In this document: positions 38,452-48,965 of the stretch, one piece after another
How the letters are laid out: each line of letters begins with the position of its first letter
Position numbering within the stretch: position 1 is the first letter of the stretch
NCBI RefSeq assembly: GCF_013004645.1
Contig: NZ_JABEME010000005.1
Span: forward strand, 186,001-250,000
Direction: 5' to 3'
DNA: 64,000 bases
Origin: Stenotrophomonas africana
Lineage (GTDB): Bacteria > Pseudomonadota > Gammaproteobacteria > Xanthomonadales > Xanthomonadaceae
Translations under genes and position numbers: made by a program
The notes under the pieces: generated by a model
Told to the model about the DNA's origin: nothing
Databases searched by the model: none
What the model saw: the letters and a program-made list of their open reading frames with translations, nothing else

Positions 38452-39825
38452 ATGTCGAAGATCGAAGTTTCCTCCGCCACCATGACCCCGCGCGAGATCG
38501 TGCAGGAACTGGACCGGCATATCGTGGGCCAGCACGACGCCAAGCGCGCCGTGGCCATCGCCCTGCGCAACCGCTGGCGCCGCATGCAGCTGGTGCCTGA
38601 GCTGCGCAATGAAGTGATGCCGAAGAACATCCTGATGATCGGCCCGACCGGCGTCGGCAAGACCGAGATCGCGCGCCGCCTGGCCACGTTGGCCAACGCA
38701 CCGTTCGTGAAGGTTGAAGCCACCCGCTTCACCGAAGTCGGCTACGTCGGCAAGGACGTCGAGCAGATCATCCGCGATCTGGCAGATACCGCCGTCAAGC
38801 TCTATCGCGAACAGGCCAAGGTGCGCGTGCGTACCCAGGCCGAAGAGCGCGCCGAAGACCGCATCCTCGATGCACTGCTGCCGCGCCGTAGTGGCGGCAT
38901 CGGTTTCGATCCGGAAGTCGCGCGCAACGAGCCGTCGGCGCAGGACAACGAGACCCGCATCAAGTTCCGCAAGATGCTGCGCAACGGGGAGCTGGACGAG
39001 CGCGAGATCGAGCTCGACCTGGCCGCCAACGTCAGCATGGACATCATGACCCCGCCGGGCATGGAGGAAATGGGCCAGCAGCTGAAGTCGATGTTCGCCA
39101 ACCTCGGCGGTGGGGCCAAGGCGCACAAGCGCACGCTGACCATCAAGGCTGCGCGTCCGCTGCTGATCGAGGAAGAAGCCGGCAAGCTGGTCAACGAGGA
39201 CGACATCCGCACCGCGGCGATCGAGGCCTGCGAGCAGCACGGCATCGTCTTCATCGACGAGATCGACAAGGTCGCCAAGCGTGGCGATAACGTCGGTGGT
39301 GGCGATGTCTCCCGCGAAGGCGTGCAGCGCGACCTGCTGCCGCTGGTGGAAGGCTCCAACGTGTCGACCAAGTACGGCACGATCAAGACCGACCACATCC
39401 TGTTCATCGCTTCGGGCGCGTTCCATTTGGCCAAGCCCAGCGATCTGATTCCGGAACTGCAGGGCCGCTTCCCGATCCGGGTGGAACTGGGCGCGCTGAG
39501 CAAGGGTGATTTCGTACGGATCCTGACCGAGCCGAAGGCCGCGCTGACCAAGCAGTACGAAGCGTTGCTGGCCACCGAGGGCGTCAAGGTCAGCTTTACC
39601 GCCGACGCCATTGATCGTCTGGCCGAGATCGCCTTCCAGGTGAACGAGCGCCAGGAGAACATCGGTGCCCGCCGCCTGCACACCGTGCTGGAACGCCTGC
39701 TGGATTCGCTCAGCTACGAGGCGCCGGACCGCGATGGTGAAAGCCTGGCCATCGACAGCGCCTACGTTGACAAGCACCTGGGCGAGCTGGTGCAGGACCC
39801 GGACCTGAGCCGCTACATCCTGTAA
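38452..39825 (+). CDS. hslU: HslU (ClpY), ATPase subunit of the HslVU protease
   Basis: A 457-aa AAA+ unfoldase. Motifs: [34 protein letters not shown], Walker [30 protein letters not shown] pore loop, Walker [15 protein letters not shown] and sensor 2 region [15 protein letters not shown]. The C-terminus LSRYIL inserts into HslV. ATG at 38452 chosen; an in-frame GTG lies at 38440. The ribosome site is weak, squeezed against the GTAG repeat. Confidence 0.97.
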   Translation: MSKIEVSSATMTPREIVQELDRHIVGQHDAKRAVAIALRNRWRRMQLVPELRNEVMPKNILMIGPTGVGKTEIARRLATLANAPFVKVEATRFTEVGYVGKDVEQIIRDLADTAVKLYREQAKVRVRTQAEERAEDRILDALLPRRSGGIGFDPEVARNEPSAQDNETRIKFRKMLRNGELDEREIELDLAANVSMDIMTPPGMEEMGQQLKSMFANLGGGAKAHKRTLTIKAARPLLIEEEAGKLVNEDDIRTAAIEACEQHGIVFIDEIDKVAKRGDNVGGGDVSREGVQRDLLPLVEGSNVSTKYGTIKTDHILFIASGAFHLAKPSDLIPELQGRFPIRVELGALSKGDFVRILTEPKAALTKQYEALLATEGVKVSFTADAIDRLAEIAFQVNERQENIGARRLHTVLERLLDSLSYEAPDRDGESLAIDSAYVDKHLGELVQDPDLSRYIL

Positions 39826-39888
39826 TGCCCGTTGGGGTCGGATCCCTCGCCCTGGCGATGACGCTGCCCCCGCCCACTGCAACAGAAG

Positions 39889-39913
39889 AGGCCGCCGAAA
39901 GGCGGCCTTTTTT
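39889..39913 (+). terminator. Rho-independent terminator after hslU
   Basis: Perfect stem AGGCCGCC / GGCGGCCT with a GAAA tetraloop and six T. Confidence 0.88.
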
Positions 39914-39921
39914 GTTGGCGG

Positions 39922-40914
39922 TCAGTGCGGGTGCCGGGTGCGATAGTCATCCAGTACCTGGTCGATCACTGCACTGGTGCGGGCGGCACTGAGGCCGGTC
40001 GAAGGTGAACGGCCGTTGCCACGCAGTTCTTCGACGAGGGAGGCGATCAACGGCTGCTGCACCGATGGCGGGTTCGGGATATCGAACACCTGCACGCCCG
40101 CTTCGGTCTCCAGAACGACTGGAACATCCTCGAAGATGGCAAAGCGCAGCTGCCCGCGGTCGCCGGTGATCTCGATCTCATCCTGGCGGCGGAACGCGCA
40201 GAAACTCCAGTGCGCGATACCGTGCGCGCCCATTCCAGTGCGGAAGCACATCGAAACGCTGTCCTCGGCGGCGTAGGCGCCGGTCAACGAGCTGGCCAGG
40301 CCACGCACATCGCTCAGCGGGCCCATTAGATGGTCGAGCAGGTCCAGGGTATGCGAGCCCAGATCGACGAACAGCCCGCCGCCGGCGATCGCCGGGTTGG
40401 TCCGCCAGAAGTCCGGCGATGCGGCATTCGCCGAATGCGGCCGATGCAGGGACGCGCGCACGCTGCGCGGCGTGCCGATCGCACCGCTGTCCAGCAGCTG
40501 CTTCACCTGTGCGAAGCGAGGCAGGGCGCGGCGGTAATAGGCCACGAACACGGGCACGCCACGGCGTGCGCTGGCCTCCAGCACGCGTTCGCATTCCGCG
40601 TGATCCATGGCCATGGGCTTTTCGATGTAGACCGGCTTGCCCGCGGCGATCGCCTGCAGCGCGTACTGCATGTGCGTCGAGGGTGGCGTTGCGACGTACA
40701 CCGCGTTCACTTCCGGATCGGCGATGAGCGCATCGGCGTCCGCGTACCACCGAGGAATGGCATGGCGCCTTGCGTAATCTTCGGCCAACGCCGCATTGCG
40801 GCGCATGATCGCTGCCACCCGTGAGCCGGGTGTACTGGCCAGGGCGGGTCCGCTCTTCTTCTCGGTGACACTGCCGCAACCGATGAAGCCCCACACCACG
40901 TTGTCCAGGATCAT
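39922..40914 (-). CDS. Gfo/Idh/MocA family oxidoreductase
   Basis: A 330-aa NAD(P)-dependent oxidoreductase. The Rossmann start is VVWGFIGCGSVTEKKSGPAL, and the family lysine is in GKPVYIEKPMAMDHAECE. DLGSHTLDLLDHLMG holds the Asp/His active-site region. It probably acts on a sugar or cyclitol; substrate unknown. ATG at 40914 is chosen because the Rossmann fold starts directly after it. It lies 45 bp downstream of smeT. Confidence 0.9.
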   Translation of the reverse strand: MILDNVVWGFIGCGSVTEKKSGPALASTPGSRVAAIMRRNAALAEDYARRHAIPRWYADADALIADPEVNAVYVATPPSTHMQYALQAIAAGKPVYIEKPMAMDHAECERVLEASARRGVPVFVAYYRRALPRFAQVKQLLDSGAIGTPRSVRASLHRPHSANAASPDFWRTNPAIAGGGLFVDLGSHTLDLLDHLMGPLSDVRGLASSLTGAYAAEDSVSMCFRTGMGAHGIAHWSFCAFRRQDEIEITGDRGQLRFAIFEDVPVVLETEAGVQVFDIPNPPSVQQPLIASLVEELRGNGRSPSTGLSAARTSAVIDQVLDDYRTRHPH

Positions 40915-40959
40915 GGGGCTGTCCTCACATGGGTGCCAGGGTGGCGGCAGCAGCGCCAC

Positions 40960-41619
40960 TCACGCTTCGGGCAGCGGCTCGGGCACGGTGCCGGGCACGA
41001 ACACGCCGTCCTTCACGTAGGCGGCCAGGGTCATGTCCAGTGCGAGCATGCCGTCGCGCTTGAGGTCCATCAGTTCCGGTTCGACCATCGCCCCGTGCAG
41101 CACGCCCAGCACGGTGGCGTGCAGCATGCGCGCGGCGATCTTGGGGTCGGCGCCTTCGCGCAGCTGGCCCAGATCGCGGGCACGGCGCAGGGCGCGCTCC
41201 ATCCGGTCCAGCGCATCGCGGAAACCGGCCTGCTGCATCTCGGTCAGCACCTTGGTGTCAGCCGACGCATCGCTGCGCAGCATGATCTCCATGGTCTTGC
41301 GCAGGCGCTCGTCCTCGGACAGCTCGATGAACGAGTGGATCATCACCGCGCGCAGGTCGTGCACCGGGGTGTCGCGCTGGTCGGTGGAGGTGCGCTCCAG
41401 TTCCTGCATGAAGGGCAGGTGCACGCGCTCGACGATCGCGGCCAGCACCTCGCTCTTGTTCTTGAAGTGCCAGTACACCGCGCCACGGGTATAGCCGGCG
41501 CGGGCGCCGATCATCTCCAGCGTGGTACGGGCCACGCCGTGTTCATGGAAACAGGCTTCGGCGGCGTCAAGGATGCCTTCCCGGGTTGCCTGGGTGTCCT
41601 CTTTGGTCTTGCGGGCCAT
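40960..41619 (-). CDS. smeT: TetR-family repressor SmeT
   Basis: A 219-aa repressor, the local regulator of the SmeDEF efflux pump in S. maltophilia. The TetR DNA-binding domain is ATREGILDAAEACFHEHGVARTTLEMIGARAGYTRGAVYWHFKNKSEVL (residues about 10-58). The start MARKTKEDTQATREG fits the known protein; an upstream extension is not conserved. Divergent from smeD with an operator between. Loss-of-function changes in smeT cause pump over-production and multidrug resistance; no stop or frameshift is visible here. Confidence 0.95.
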   Translation of the reverse strand: MARKTKEDTQATREGILDAAEACFHEHGVARTTLEMIGARAGYTRGAVYWHFKNKSEVLAAIVERVHLPFMQELERTSTDQRDTPVHDLRAVMIHSFIELSEDERLRKTMEIMLRSDASADTKVLTEMQQAGFRDALDRMERALRRARDLGQLREGADPKIAARMLHATVLGVLHGAMVEPELMDLKRDGMLALDMTLAAYVKDGVFVPGTVPEPLPEA

Positions 41620-41662
41620 GGATGGGTACGAGTGCGGGTGAAACGTGGCTGAATTGTACCGG

Positions 41663-41691
41663 TTTACAAACAAACACGCATGTATGTATAT
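41663..41691. promoter_or_regulatory. SmeT operator in the smeT-smeD intergenic region
   Basis: AT-rich pseudo-palindrome starting TTTACAAACAAACACG, followed by CATGTATGTATA, so that TACA-type half-sites face each other. It lies between the divergent genes, 44 bp from the smeT start, in the only AT-rich patch of the region. Published work places the SmeT site and both promoters in such a patch; exact borders here are my estimate. Confidence 0.75.
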
Positions 41692-41827
41692 TTCCGTCCC
41701 ATTATTCCCGCCGCGTGCGTGGCAGGCCGTCGCCGGCTGCTGCTCCCCGCCGGTGAGCGTTGCCTGCTGGCGCTTTCAGCCTGTATCAGAGCGTTTTGAG
41801 ATTCCTTCCCCTAAGAGCCTTTCCGTC

Positions 41828-43012
41828 ATGTTGCTGAGCCGAATCCGACCCATCGCGCTGTCGCTGGCCATCGCCGCGACCGTGGCTGCCTGTGGCGGCC
41901 AACCCCAGGCCCCCGAACAGGGCCCGGGTGACGTCACTGTGGTCACGCTGAAGTCCGAGACCGTGGGCCTGACCCGCGAACTGCCGGGCCGCACCAATGC
42001 CTTCCTGGTTGCCGAAGTGCGCCCGCAGGTCAATGGCATCGTCGCCAAGCGCCTGTTCACCGAAGGCGGCATGGTCAAGGCCGGCGAGCCGCTGTACCAG
42101 ATCGAGGACGCCAGCTACCGTGCCCAGGCCAACAGCGCTCGCGCGCAGTTGGCCCGCGCCGAAGCCACGGCCAACGCCGCCCGCCTGAGTGCAAAGCGCA
42201 TCACCGAACTGGCCAAGGTCGACGCGGTCAGCCAGCAGGATCTGGAAAACGCCGTGGCCGCGCAGAAGCAGGCCGAGGCTGACGTCGGTGCCGCCAAGGC
42301 CTCGCTGGATGCGGCCAACGTGACCCTGGGCTACGCCCGCATCACCGCGCCGATCAGTGGCCGCATCGGCAAGTCCAGCGTTACCCAGGGTGCGCTGGTC
42401 AGCGCCGGCCAGGCCAATGCACTGGCCACCGTGCAGCAGCTGGACCCGATCTACGTCGACCTGACCCAGTCCTCGGCCGAGCTGCTGCAGCTGCGCCGTG
42501 AACTGGCCGCTGGCCGCCTGCAGGATAACCAGACGCTGCCGGTCAGCATCCTGATGGAAGACGGCAGCACCTTCGAGCACAAGGGCACGCTGGAGTTCTC
42601 CGAAGTCAGCGTCGATCCGGCCACCGGCAGCTTCGGCCTGCGCGTGAAGGTGGACAACCCGGATGGCCTGCTGATGCCGGGCACCTACGTGCGCGCGGTG
42701 ATCGGCGGCGGCGTGCGCAGCGATGCAGTGCTGGTGCCGATGCAGGGCATCGCCCGCGATCCGAAGGGCGACACCACCGCGATGGTGGTCGGCAAGGACA
42801 GCAAGGTTGAAGTGCGCCCGGTCAAGGTCAGCCGCACGGTTGGCGACAAGTGGCTGGTCGAGGACGGTCTGAAGGCCGGCGACAAGGTCATCGTCGAAGG
42901 CCTGCAGAAGATCGGCCCCGGCATGCCGGTCAAGGCCACCGAGAAGGGCGCTGCTCCGGTCAAGCCGGACGCCGCCGCCCAGCCTGCCGCCCCGGCCGGC
43001 GACGCGAAGTAA
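41828..43012 (+). CDS. smeD: RND efflux periplasmic adaptor SmeD
   Basis: A 394-aa membrane fusion lipoprotein. The signal ends at the lipobox AATVAACGGQ. The lipoyl halves are VAEVRPQVNGIVAKRLFTEGGMVKAGEPLYQIED and ARITAPISGRIGKSSVTQGALV, flanking a coiled-coil hairpin (about residues 95-160). Beta-barrel and membrane-proximal domains follow, then an Ala/Pro/Lys-rich tail. It links SmeE to SmeF. Confidence 0.96.
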   Translation: MLLSRIRPIALSLAIAATVAACGGQPQAPEQGPGDVTVVTLKSETVGLTRELPGRTNAFLVAEVRPQVNGIVAKRLFTEGGMVKAGEPLYQIEDASYRAQANSARAQLARAEATANAARLSAKRITELAKVDAVSQQDLENAVAAQKQAEADVGAAKASLDAANVTLGYARITAPISGRIGKSSVTQGALVSAGQANALATVQQLDPIYVDLTQSSAELLQLRRELAAGRLQDNQTLPVSILMEDGSTFEHKGTLEFSEVSVDPATGSFGLRVKVDNPDGLLMPGTYVRAVIGGGVRSDAVLVPMQGIARDPKGDTTAMVVGKDSKVEVRPVKVSRTVGDKWLVEDGLKAGDKVIVEGLQKIGPGMPVKATEKGAAPVKPDAAAQPAAPAGDAK

Positions 43013-43024
43013 GCGGAGAACCCC

Positions 43025-46000
43025 ATGGCACGCTTTTTCATCGATCGACCCATCTTTGCATGGGTGATCGCCATCATCATCATGCTCGCCGGCGGCCTGG
43101 CCCTGTTCAAGCTGCCGGTCTCGATGTACCCCAACGTCGCACCGCCGGCGGTGGAAATCAGCGCCACCTACCCGGGTGCATCGGCCAAGGTGGTCGAGGA
43201 CTCGGTGACGCAGATCATCGAGCAGAACATGAAGGGCCTTGATGGCCTGATCTACTTCTCCTCCAACAGCTCGTCCAACGGTCAGGCCACCATCACCCTG
43301 ACCTTCGAGAGCGGCACCAACCCGGACATCGCCCAGGTGCAGGTGCAGAACAAGCTGCAGCTGGCCATGCCGCTGCTGCCGCAGGAAGTGCAGCGGCAGG
43401 GCATCAACGTGGCCAAGTCCAGCTCGGGCTTCCTGAACGTCATCGCGTTCGTGTCCGAGAACGGCAGCATGGACGCCAACGACATCGCCGACTACGTCGG
43501 TTCCAATGTCGTCGACCGTCTGAGCCGCGTGCCGGGCGTGGGCAACATCCAGGTGTTCGGTGGCAAGTACGCCATGCGTATCTGGCTGGACCCGAACAAG
43601 CTGCATACCTTTGGCCTGTCGGTTGCGGAAGTGACCGCAGCGGTCAAGGCACAGAACGCCCAGGTCGCCATCGGCCAGCTCGGCGGTGCGCCGTCGATCA
43701 AGGGCCAGCAGCTCAACGCCACCATCAACGCGCAGTCGCGCCTGCAGACCCCGGAACAGTTCCGCAACATCATCGTGCGCGGTGCGCAGGACGGTGCCGA
43801 GCTGCGCCTGGGTGATGTCGCCCGCGTCGAACTGGGTGCGGAATCGTACGACTTCGTCACCCGCTACAACGGCCAGCCGGCCAGCGGCCTGGCGGTCACC
43901 CTGGCCACCGGCGCCAACGCGCTGGATACCGCCGCTGGCGTGAATGCCGCGCTGGAGGACATGAAGAGCTTCTTCCCGGCCGGGCTGAAGGCCGAGGTCC
44001 CGTACGACACCACCCCGTTCGTGCGCGTGTCGATCAAGGGTGTGGTGCAGACCCTGATCGAAGCGATCGTGCTGGTGTTCGTGGTGATGTACCTGTTCCT
44101 GCAGAACTTCCGCGCCACTCTGATCCCGACCATCGCCGTGCCGGTGGTGCTGCTGGGTACCTTCGGCGTGCTGTCGATGCTGGGCTTCTCGGTGAACATG
44201 CTGACCATGTTCGCGATGGTGCTGGCGATCGGCCTGCTGGTGGACGATGCCATCGTGGTGGTGGAAAACGTCGAGCGCATCATGTCCGAGGAGGGGCTGT
44301 CGCCGCTCGAGGCCACCCGCAAGTCGATGGGCCAGATCACCGGCGCGCTGGTGGGTATCGGCCTGGTGCTGTCGGCCGTGTTCGTGCCGATGGCCTTCAT
44401 GAGCGGTTCCACCGGCGTGATCTATCGCCAGTTCTCGGCCACGATCGTTTCGGCGATGGCACTGTCGGTGCTGGTCGCGATCGTGCTGACCCCGGCGCTG
44501 TGCGCGACCATGCTCAAGCCGCTGAAGAAGGGCGAGCACCACGTCGCCCATCGCGGCCTGGCCGGTCGCTTCTTCAATGGCTTCAACCGCGGTTTCGACC
44601 GCACCAGCGAAAGCTACCAGCGCGGCGTGCGCGGCATCATCCACCGTCCGTGGCGCTTCATGGGCATCGTGGCGGCACTGTTCGTGCTGATGGGCGTGCT
44701 GTTCGTGCGCCTGCCCAGCTCGTTCCTGCCCAACGAAGACCAAGGCGTGCTGATGGCGCTGGTGCAGGCCCCGGTCGGTGCCACCCAGGAACGTACGCTG
44801 GAATCGATCGCAGCACTGGAAAACCACTTCCTGCAGAACGAAAAGGATGCGGTGGACTCGGTATTCTCGGTGCAGGGCTTCAGCTTCGCCGGCATGGGCC
44901 AGAACGCCGGCATGGCGTTCGTCAAGCTGAAGGACTGGAGCGAGCGTGACGCCGACAATGGCGTGATGCCGATCACTGGCCGCGCCATGGCAGCGCTGGG
45001 CCAGATCAAGGATGCCTTCATCTTCGCCTTCCCGCCGCCAGCCATTCCGGAGCTGGGTACCGCGTCGGGCTACACCTTCTTCCTGAAGGACAACAGCGGC
45101 CAGGGCCACGAGGCACTGGTGGCTGCACGCAACCAGCTGCTTGGCCTCGCTGCCGGCAGCAAGAAGCTGGCCAACGTGCGCCCGAACGGCCAGGAGGACA
45201 CGCCGCAGTTCCGCATCGACATCGACGCGGCCAAGGCGACCTCGCTGGGGCTGTCGATCGACCAGATCAACGGCACGCTGGCTGCCGCATGGGGCAGCTC
45301 GTACATCGACGACTTCGTCGATCGTGGCCGCGTCAAGCGCGTGTTCGTGCAGGCCGACCAGCCGTTCCGCATGGTGCCGGAGGACTTCGACCTCTGGTCC
45401 GTGAAGAACGACAAGGGTGAAATGGTGCCGTTCAGTGCCTTCGCTACCAAGCATTGGGATTACGGTTCGCCGCGCCTGGAGCGCTACAACGGTGTGTCGG
45501 CCATGGAAATCCAGGGCGAACCGGCCCCGGGTGTCGCCTCCGGTGACGCCATGGCCGAGATCGAGCAGCTGGCCAAGCAGCTGCCGGCGGGCTTCGGCAT
45601 CGAGTGGACGGCGATGTCGTACCAGGAGCGCCAGGCTGGCTCGCAGACGCCACTGCTGTATACGCTGTCGCTGATGATCGTGTTCCTGTGCCTGGCCGCG
45701 ATGTACGAAAGCTGGAGCGTGCCGACCGCAGTGCTGCTGGCGGCCCCGCTGGGCATCCTCGGCGCGGTGCTGGCCAACACCTTCAAGGGCCTGGAGCGCG
45801 ACATCTACTTCCAGGTGGCGATGCTGACCACGGTGGGCCTGACCAGCAAGAACGCGATCCTGATCGTCGAGTTCGCCAAGGAAAACCTGGAGAAGGGCGC
45901 CAGCCTGATCGAATCGATCATGCACGCCGTGCGCGACCGCCTGCGCCCGATCGTGATGACCTCGCTGGCCTTCGGCATGGGTGTGGTACCGCTGGCGATC

Positions 46001-46147
46001 TCCACCGGTGCGGGCTCCGGCGCCAAGCAGGCGATCGGCACCGGCGTGCTCGGCGGCATGATCGTCGGCACCGTGCTCGGCGTGTTCTTCGTGCCGCTGT
46101 TCTTCGTGGTGGTGCAGCGCGTGTTCAAGCGCAAATCCGCGACGTGA
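43025..46147 (+). CDS. smeE: RND multidrug transporter SmeE
   Basis: A 1040-aa proton-driven drug exporter of the AcrB/HAE1 type in the inner membrane. It starts [21 protein letters not shown] and has twelve helices with two large periplasmic loops. The proton-relay Asp pair is in the fourth helix, [24 protein letters not shown], and the partner Lys in helix ten region [16 protein letters not shown]. Known substrates of SmeDEF are quinolones, tetracyclines, macrolides, chloramphenicol and biocides. It begins 12 bp after smeD. Confidence 0.97.
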   Translation: MARFFIDRPIFAWVIAIIIMLAGGLALFKLPVSMYPNVAPPAVEISATYPGASAKVVEDSVTQIIEQNMKGLDGLIYFSSNSSSNGQATITLTFESGTNPDIAQVQVQNKLQLAMPLLPQEVQRQGINVAKSSSGFLNVIAFVSENGSMDANDIADYVGSNVVDRLSRVPGVGNIQVFGGKYAMRIWLDPNKLHTFGLSVAEVTAAVKAQNAQVAIGQLGGAPSIKGQQLNATINAQSRLQTPEQFRNIIVRGAQDGAELRLGDVARVELGAESYDFVTRYNGQPASGLAVTLATGANALDTAAGVNAALEDMKSFFPAGLKAEVPYDTTPFVRVSIKGVVQTLIEAIVLVFVVMYLFLQNFRATLIPTIAVPVVLLGTFGVLSMLGFSVNMLTMFAMVLAIGLLVDDAIVVVENVERIMSEEGLSPLEATRKSMGQITGALVGIGLVLSAVFVPMAFMSGSTGVIYRQFSATIVSAMALSVLVAIVLTPALCATMLKPLKKGEHHVAHRGLAGRFFNGFNRGFDRTSESYQRGVRGIIHRPWRFMGIVAALFVLMGVLFVRLPSSFLPNEDQGVLMALVQAPVGATQERTLESIAALENHFLQNEKDAVDSVFSVQGFSFAGMGQNAGMAFVKLKDWSERDADNGVMPITGRAMAALGQIKDAFIFAFPPPAIPELGTASGYTFFLKDNSGQGHEALVAARNQLLGLAAGSKKLANVRPNGQEDTPQFRIDIDAAKATSLGLSIDQINGTLAAAWGSSYIDDFVDRGRVKRVFVQADQPFRMVPEDFDLWSVKNDKGEMVPFSAFATKHWDYGSPRLERYNGVSAMEIQGEPAPGVASGDAMAEIEQLAKQLPAGFGIEWTAMSYQERQAGSQTPLLYTLSLMIVFLCLAAMYESWSVPTAVLLAAPLGILGAVLANTFKGLERDIYFQVAMLTTVGLTSKNAILIVEFAKENLEKGASLIESIMHAVRDRLRPIVMTSLAFGMGVVPLAISTGAGSGAKQAIGTGVLGGMIVGTVLGVFFVPLFFVVVQRVFKRKSAT

Positions 46148-46156
46148 CCTGAAACG

Positions 46157-46235
46157 GTAGTGCCGGCCGCTGGCCGGCACCTACTGCTCGCTTGATGTGA
46201 GTCTAACGAGGTTGCCGGCCAGCGGCCGGCACTAC
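46157..46235. repeat. GTAG (SMAG) repeat dimer between smeE and smeF
   Basis: GTAGTGCCGGCCGCTGGCCGGCA and the inverted copy TGCCGGCCAGCGGCCGGCAC closed by TAC, with a 30-bp spacer. It is inside the efflux operon. Confidence 0.93.
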
Positions 46236-46272
46236 CTCCTGCCATCCGGCAGTACCGATGGAAGTCATCCCC

Positions 46273-47658
46273 ATGAAAAGTACATCCCTGTTCCTTTCCA
46301 TTACCGCAGCGCTCGTGCTCGCCGGCTGCTCCACCCTGGTGCCGAAGAACACCGCTGTCGCTCCGGCGATTCCGGCGCAGTGGCCGGCCGAGGCCGCGCA
46401 GGGCGAGGTGGCCGATGTCGCCGCCGTCGGCTGGCGCGATTTCTTCACCGATGCGCGCCTGCAGCAGGTGATCGACCAGTCGCTGCAGAACAACCGCGAC
46501 CTGCGTGTGGCCGTGCTCAATGTTGAACGCGCGCGCGGCCAGTACCGCGTGCAGCGCGCCGACCGCGTACCCGGCGTGGCCGTCACCGGCCAGATGGACC
46601 GCCGTGGTACCGACGCCGGTGTCACCGAGCAGTTCGCCGCCGGTGTCGGCGTGGCCGAGTTCGAGCTGGATCTGTTCGGCCGCGTGCGCAATCTCAGTGA
46701 AGCGGCGCTGCAGCAGTACTTCGCCGTGGCCGCCAACCGCCGCAACGCGCAGTTGAGCCTGGTGGCCGAGACCGCGACGGCGTGGCTGACCTACGGTGCC
46801 GACGCGCAGCGGCTGAAGATCGCCGATGCAACGCTGAAGACCTACGAGGATTCGTTGCGCCTGGCCGAGGCCCGCCACGAGCGTGGTGGCAGTTCGGCGT
46901 TGGAACTCACCCAGACCCGTACCCTGGTCGAGACCGCACGGACGGATGCGGCACGCCTGCGGGGCCAGTTGGCTCAGGACCGCAACGCGCTGGCGCTGCT
47001 GGCGGGTGGTCAGCTGGATCCGGCACTGCTGCCGGACAGCATCGAACCGCAGCTGCTGGCGCTGGCACCGCCGCCGGCTGGCCTGCCCAGCGACGTGCTG
47101 CTGCAGCGCCCGGACATCATGGCCGCCGAACACCAGCTGCTGGCCGCCAACGCCAACATCGGTGCGGCACGCGCAGCGTTCTTCCCGAGCATCTCGCTGA
47201 CCGGCAACATCGGCAGTGGCTCGAGTGAACTGTCCAACCTGTTCGACAGTGGAACGCGGGTGTGGAGTTTCCTGCCGAAGATCACCCTTCCGATCTTCCA
47301 GGGCGGCAAGCTGCGCGCCAACCTGGCCATCGCCAACGCCGATCGTGATATCGCACTGGCGCAGTACGAGAAGTCGATCCAGGTGGGCTTCCGCGAAACC
47401 GCCGATGCGTTGGCATTGAACGTCAGCCTGGACGAGCAGGTGAGTTCGCAGCAGCGCCTGGTGGAAGCGGCCGAACAGGCCAACCGCCTGTCACAGGCCC
47501 GCTACGACGCGGGGCTGGACAGCTTCGTCACCCTGCTCGATGCGCGGCGTACCGCCTACAACGCGCAGCAGACCCAGCTGCAGGCGCAGCTGGCGCAGCA
47601 GGCCAACCGCATCACCCTGTACAAGGTGCTGGGTGGCGGCTGGCACGAGCGCGGCTAG
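46273..47658 (+). CDS. smeF: Outer-membrane efflux channel SmeF
   Basis: A 461-aa TolC/OprM-type outer-membrane lipoprotein. Signal with lipobox ALVLAGCSTLVPKN. The two repeats of the OEP fold start with WRDFFTDARLQQVIDQSLQNNRDLRVAVLNVERARGQY and LLQRPDIMAAEHQLLAANANIGAARAAFFPSISLTG. The end LAQQANRITLYKVLGGGWHERG is usual. The ATG at 46273 follows GGAAG; an ATG five codons upstream (46258) is also possible. Confidence 0.95.
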   Translation: MKSTSLFLSITAALVLAGCSTLVPKNTAVAPAIPAQWPAEAAQGEVADVAAVGWRDFFTDARLQQVIDQSLQNNRDLRVAVLNVERARGQYRVQRADRVPGVAVTGQMDRRGTDAGVTEQFAAGVGVAEFELDLFGRVRNLSEAALQQYFAVAANRRNAQLSLVAETATAWLTYGADAQRLKIADATLKTYEDSLRLAEARHERGGSSALELTQTRTLVETARTDAARLRGQLAQDRNALALLAGGQLDPALLPDSIEPQLLALAPPPAGLPSDVLLQRPDIMAAEHQLLAANANIGAARAAFFPSISLTGNIGSGSSELSNLFDSGTRVWSFLPKITLPIFQGGKLRANLAIANADRDIALAQYEKSIQVGFRETADALALNVSLDEQVSSQQRLVEAAEQANRLSQARYDAGLDSFVTLLDARRTAYNAQQTQLQAQLAQQANRITLYKVLGGGWHERG

Positions 47659-47672
47659 TCCGCGCTTCTTCT

Positions 47673-47785
47673 GGTAGGTGCCAATCTTGGTTGGCACAGG
47701 GCCAGGCGCCTGCGCTGACGTATCCGTGCCAACCAGGGTTGGCACCTGCCTGAAGATCGATGGTAGTGCCGGCCGCTGGCCGGCA
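47673..47785. repeat. Cluster of three GTAG (SMAG) repeats
   Basis: Two copies of the TGCCAACC/GGTTGGCA type (47673-47697 and 47726-47746, inverted) and one GTAGTGCCGGCCGCTGGCCGGCA at 47763-47785. They separate smeF from a convergent gene and may end both transcripts. Confidence 0.9.
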
Positions 47786-47803
47786 TTGTCATTCCGGGGC
47801 CCG

Positions 47804-48226
47804 CTACACCGCTTCATCGTCGCGCCGCGCCGCATGGCAGGCGCGAACGCGCGCCAGCGCATCGCCGGCTTCGCGCGCCATCTGCTCGTACTCTGCGCGG
47901 ATCTCTTCCAGGCGCGCTTCGTCCAGTTCTTCCAGATCCAACAGTTCGTTGTTGGCTTCGGCGGTCGCCCGGATCAGCTCGTCCAGCTTGATCTGCATCG
48001 CGGCGGTGTCCGCGTTCTGCGTATGCTGGATCAGGAACACCATCAGGAAGGTGATGATGGTGGTGCCGGTGTTGATCACCAGCTGCCAGGTGTCGTTGAA
48101 GCCGAACACCGGGCCGCTGATGCCCCAGATCACCACGATCGCTACTGCAGCCAGGAAGGTCCACGGCGAGCCGGTGGCGGCCGCGGCCTTCTTGGCGATC
48201 GTATTGAACAGGTTTCGTACTTTCAT
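47804..48226 (-). CDS. Low-affinity iron permease family protein
   Basis: A 140-aa inner-membrane protein of the family named after yeast Fet4 (PF04120 type). Two helices, FLAAVAIVVIWGISGPVFGF and LVINTGTTIITFLMVFLIQ, are followed by NADTAAMQIKLDELIRATAEANNELLDLEELDEARLEEI, an acidic helical tail. Iron transport by bacterial members is not proven. Confidence 0.85.
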   Translation of the reverse strand: MKVRNLFNTIAKKAAAATGSPWTFLAAVAIVVIWGISGPVFGFNDTWQLVINTGTTIITFLMVFLIQHTQNADTAAMQIKLDELIRATAEANNELLDLEELDEARLEEIRAEYEQMAREAGDALARVRACHAARRDDEAV

Positions 48227-48293
48227 CGTCGTCGTCCCACTCAGGTGACGAGGATGATCGGCAGTGGCCCGTGCAGGCGCCGTGCAGCGGCGG

Positions 48294-48671
48294 TCAGGCC
48301 CGCATGCGCTGCAGCCGCGGTGCCTGCAGGCTGCGCACCGGACTGCTCTGGTAGACGTGCTGCCAGCAACGGTCGACGAACTCGCGGGCCTGCGCTTCGC
48401 TCAGCCGCGGCATGATCTGCAGGGCGTACTGGGTCTGGAACATCTCGTCACGTTCGGCCTCGCTGGCGCGCGGCTGGGTGATCAGCGAATCGCAGGCGAA
48501 CTTGATCCACGGCACGTACGAGCCGAACGAGTTGTGCGGCAGTGCGCCTTCGGCATGTTGGCGGCGCCAGTGATCCAGCTCGGCGTCAACGTTGATGACC
48601 GGAGGAATGGTGGGGACTTCAGCGTGCATGACAATCCAGTTCGGTTGAGTGGAAAGGGAGTGGGGGTTCAT
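48294..48671 (-). CDS. Hypothetical protein
   Basis: A soluble protein of 125 aa (111 aa if it starts at 48629). Core: VINVDAELDHWRRQHAEGALPHNSFGSYVPWIKFACDSLI and MPRLSEAQAREFVDRCWQHVYQ. No signal peptide or known motif. It follows another small unknown gene after 33 bp. The start is uncertain because no ribosome site is clear. Confidence 0.6.
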   Translation of the reverse strand: MNPHSLSTQPNWIVMHAEVPTIPPVINVDAELDHWRRQHAEGALPHNSFGSYVPWIKFACDSLITQPRASEAERDEMFQTQYALQIMPRLSEAQAREFVDRCWQHVYQSSPVRSLQAPRLQRMRA

Positions 48672-48704
48672 CGGAGTGTGGCGTATGTGGCGGTGCATGC
48701 CGCG

Positions 48705-48965
48705 TCAGCGGGATGTGGAGCTGGCGTTGGCATGGCCGATCAACTGCGCATGCTCGACGGCACCGAGATCTTCGGCCAGGTTGGCCATCGCGTTGCACAG
48801 ACGCTCGTGGTCGAGCGGATGGTGATGGACCAGCTCCAGCTGCATGCGCTGGTAGGCGGTCCAGAACAAGGCGCCGCGCCGGTGCAGTGCATATTGCCGC
48901 TGCAGGCGTTCGCGGATCGGATCGAGGATCGAGTCTGGCGTGGGTCGTACGGCGTGCGCGCACAT
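48705..48965 (-). CDS. Hypothetical protein
   Basis: An 86-aa soluble protein, MCAHAVRPTPDSILDPIRERLQRQYALHRRGALFWTAYQRMQLELVHHHPLDHERLC..., helical and His-rich. GGCGGAG precedes the ATG. Not recognised. It probably forms a two-gene unit with the next gene. Confidence 0.6.
   Translation of the reverse strand: MCAHAVRPTPDSILDPIRERLQRQYALHRRGALFWTAYQRMQLELVHHHPLDHERLCNAMANLAEDLGAVEHAQLIGHANASSTSR

Noticed and set aside
41786..46180. 1464-codon minus-strand frame across smeD and smeE
   Set aside because: Antisense to the two pump genes; His/Gln/Asp-rich shadow product.
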